A DNA stretch of 64,000 bases from Acetobacter indonesiensis (GTDB lineage Bacteria > Pseudomonadota > Alphaproteobacteria > Acetobacterales > Acetobacteraceae): contig NZ_BAMW01000057.1 of assembly GCF_000963945.1 (NCBI RefSeq), positions 140,156-204,155 of the forward strand, in the 5' to 3' direction. Below the pieces are notes generated by a model. It did not search any database and had not been told where the DNA came from. It saw nothing but the letters and a program-made list of their open reading frames with translations. The translations under genes and the position numbers were made by a program. Of this stretch, positions 62,638 to 64,000 are shown piece after piece (positions within the stretch are counted from its first letter, which is position 1; the number at the start of each line of letters is the position of its first letter).

Positions 62638-64000
62638 ATGACCGATGAGACCGATGCGCAGCTTTCTCAGGATGAGGGGCTCCCCGATCCTGTAATGGAA
62701 GGCCCCGGTCTGTTCGGAGACGCCGCTCCCCCAGCACCAGCCCCCTCGGCTCCCCCAACATCAGGTTCGCCTTATCGGGTGCTTGCCCGTAAATATCGCC
62801 CCACTACGTTTGATGACCTGATTGGTCAGGAAGCCATGGTGCGGACGTTGCGCAACGCCTTTGCGTTGGGGCGCGTGGCCCATGCCTTTATGCTGACGGG
62901 TGTGCGCGGGGTGGGGAAAACGACCACGGCCCGTATTATTGCCCGTGCCCTGAACTGTATTGGCCCAGATGGGAACGGCGGCCCCACGCCTGACCCGTGC
63001 GGCGTGTGCGCCAACTGCGTTGCCATTCTGAATGACCGCCACCCCGACGTGCTGGAAATGGACGCAGCGTCCCGCACGGGTGTGGATGATGTGCGTGAAA
63101 TTATTGAGGCCACGCGCTTCCGCCCCATGCAGGGGCGGATGAAGGTCTTCATTATTGACGAAGTGCATATGCTCTCTCGCAACGCATTCAATGCGTTGTT
63201 GAAAACACTTGAAGAACCCCCGGCACAGGTCACGTTCATTTTCGCCACGACTGAATTGCGCAAAGTGCCCGTAACGGTGCTTTCCCGCTGTCAGCGGTTT
63301 GACTTGCGCCGCGTGCCGCAGGCTGATCTGTCAGCTTTGTTCGCGCGGATTGCGGAAAAAGAACACGTTCGCTTGTCGGCTGAGGCTCTGGCGTTGATTG
63401 CCCGCGCGGCCGATGGGTCCGTGCGTGATGGTCTGTCCTTGCTTGATCAGGCCATAGCCCAGGGCACCGGCCCTGATGGCACGGATGAGGAAATCGGCGC
63501 GGCTCTGGTCAGTGATATGCTGGGGCTGGCTGACCGGCAGGTGGTGTTTGACCTGCTTGATGCCACGTTTACTGGTAGACCCGATCAGGCCCTTGCCTTG
63601 GCTGATGCTGCCCATGCACGTGGGGCTGACCCCGGCCTGATGCTGGGTGATATGCTGGAACTGGTGCACACGATCTCTCGTCTTCGGGCAGTCCCTAGCT
63701 TGAGGGACTCGGCTGATCTGCCGGAGGCGGAACGCGTGCGCGGCATGGATATGGCTGAAAAACTGCCCGTCCCGGTTCTGATGCGGGCGTGGCAGATGTT
63801 GGTCAAAGGTGTGCAGGAAGTCGAGTCTGCCCCAGACCGGCGCGCAGCGGCAGATATGGTGTTGATCCGCCTTTGCTACGTGGCCGACCTGCCGTCCCCG
63901 GAAGATCTGGTTAAACGGCTTTCTGGACAAACCGCCACCTTGCCTGCTCCTTCTGGTGCTGGTGCTGGTGCTGGTGCTGGTGCTGGTGCTGGTGCTGGTG
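62638..64000 (+). CDS. dnaX: DNA polymerase III subunits gamma and tau DnaX, 5' part
   Basis: Open from ATG 62638 to the window end (454 codons). An acidic ~35-residue extension precedes SPYRVLARKYRPTTFDDLIGQ. Walker A GVRGVGKTT (~residue 90), the zinc cysteines ALNC ... CGVCANC, Walker B VFIIDEVHML and sensor LSRCQRFDLRR are intact. This is the clamp-loader ATPase; domain III follows to ~residue 425. The chain then enters a Gly-Ala repeat and is cut by the window, so whether a gamma form is made by frameshifting cannot be judged here. Confidence 0.97.
   Translation, partial: MTDETDAQLSQDEGLPDPVMEGPGLFGDAAPPAPAPSAPPTSGSPYRVLARKYRPTTFDDLIGQEAMVRTLRNAFALGRVAHAFMLTGVRGVGKTTTARIIARALNCIGPDGNGGPTPDPCGVCANCVAILNDRHPDVLEMDAASRTGVDDVREIIEATRFRPMQGRMKVFIIDEVHMLSRNAFNALLKTLEEPPAQVTFIFATTELRKVPVTVLSRCQRFDLRRVPQADLSALFARIAEKEHVRLSAEALALIARAADGSVRDGLSLLDQAIAQGTGPDGTDEEIGAALVSDMLGLADRQVVFDLLDATFTGRPDQALALADAAHARGADPGLMLGDMLELVHTISRLRAVPSLRDSADLPEAERVRGMDMAEKLPVPVLMRAWQMLVKGVQEVESAPDRRAAADMVLIRLCYVADLPSPEDLVKRLSGQTATLPAPSGAGAGAGAGAGAGAG
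63955..64000 (+). repeat. GGTGCT hexanucleotide repeat in dnaX
   Basis: At least seven perfect tandem copies of GGTGCT plus four more bases, running off the window end. In frame it encodes alternating Gly and Ala in the linker between DnaX domain III and the tau-specific part. Unit length is a multiple of three, so copy number changes keep the frame. Confidence 0.97.

Noticed and set aside
1..64000. CRISPR arrays, insertion sequences, rRNA genes, prophage
   Set aside because: No regular spaced repeats, transposase or integrase reading frames, or rRNA sequences were seen on either strand.

Overview
This 64 kb window looks like chromosomal DNA of an acetic acid bacterium (Alphaproteobacteria, Acetobacteraceae), most likely Acetobacter or a close relative. 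This is inferred from gene content: an alpha-amino acid ester hydrolase of the Acetobacter turbidans type, a pntAA-pntAB-pntB-adhP unit, a lone zwf, a complete sdhCDAB (succinate dehydrogenase is lacking in Gluconobacter), an ALA-synthase hemA, and an alphaproteobacterial SOS box (GTTC-N7-GTTC) at recA. No 16S rRNA is present, so the genus is an inference. I saw no CRISPR array, insertion sequence, prophage or attachment site.

Layout. 1-2561: the 3' part of an M61 peptidase gene and a lone AT-rich DUF2075 helicase-like gene. 2572-14210 (minus strand): an 11.5 kb nitrate assimilation operon in the order nitrate transporter, outer-membrane porin, NirB-NirD fusion, nitrate reductase-diflavin reductase fusion, nasT, nasS. 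Its leader contains a NasT/ANTAR-type hairpin. 14533-21235: housekeeping genes (Nfu scaffold, nitroreductase, tsaB, rimI, a secreted endonuclease, purD, xseA, a lipoprotein). 21332-25770: tRNA-Leu(CAA) close to serC, then an amino acid ester hydrolase and a creatininase-family enzyme. 25948-31779 (minus): adhP, the transhydrogenase genes and zwf. 31954-36735: asd and sdhCDAB. 36927-40750: a GT-C-like membrane protein, an acetyltransferase, a phosphatase and a DMT transporter. 40853-45095 (minus): a degenerate transketolase-like gene, gap and pgk. 45373-51560: a lipoprotein, hemA, a DsbA-like gene, a degenerate gamma-glutamyltransferase-like lipoprotein, recA and a GNAT gene. 51655-56920: a ModE-type regulator, opgGH and a zinc metallopeptidase. 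57044-62326 (minus): an aldo/keto reductase, nagK-nagP-nagA and a small secreted protein. 62478-64000: the 4.5S SRP RNA and the 5' part of dnaX, cut by the window end inside a Gly-Ala coding hexanucleotide repeat.

How the genes work together. The nas operon could take nitrate from outside the cell to ammonium: porin and NarK-type carrier for uptake, a nitrate reductase with its own flavin electron-transfer module, a nitrite reductase with its small subunit fused on, and the NasS/NasT sensor-antiterminator pair. zwf, pnt and adhP concern NADPH/NADH balance. The nag genes would import, phosphorylate and deacetylate N-acetylglucosamine.

The most unusual items are the transketolase-like protein that has lost most thiamine and substrate residues yet stays open in the gap-pgk operon, the porin and double gene fusion inside the nas operon, the predicted NasT-responsive leader, a gamma-glutamyltransferase-like lipoprotein with a changed nucleophile, and a probable CTG start codon on the secreted endonuclease. 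All residue correspondences to model enzymes were made by eye and from memory.
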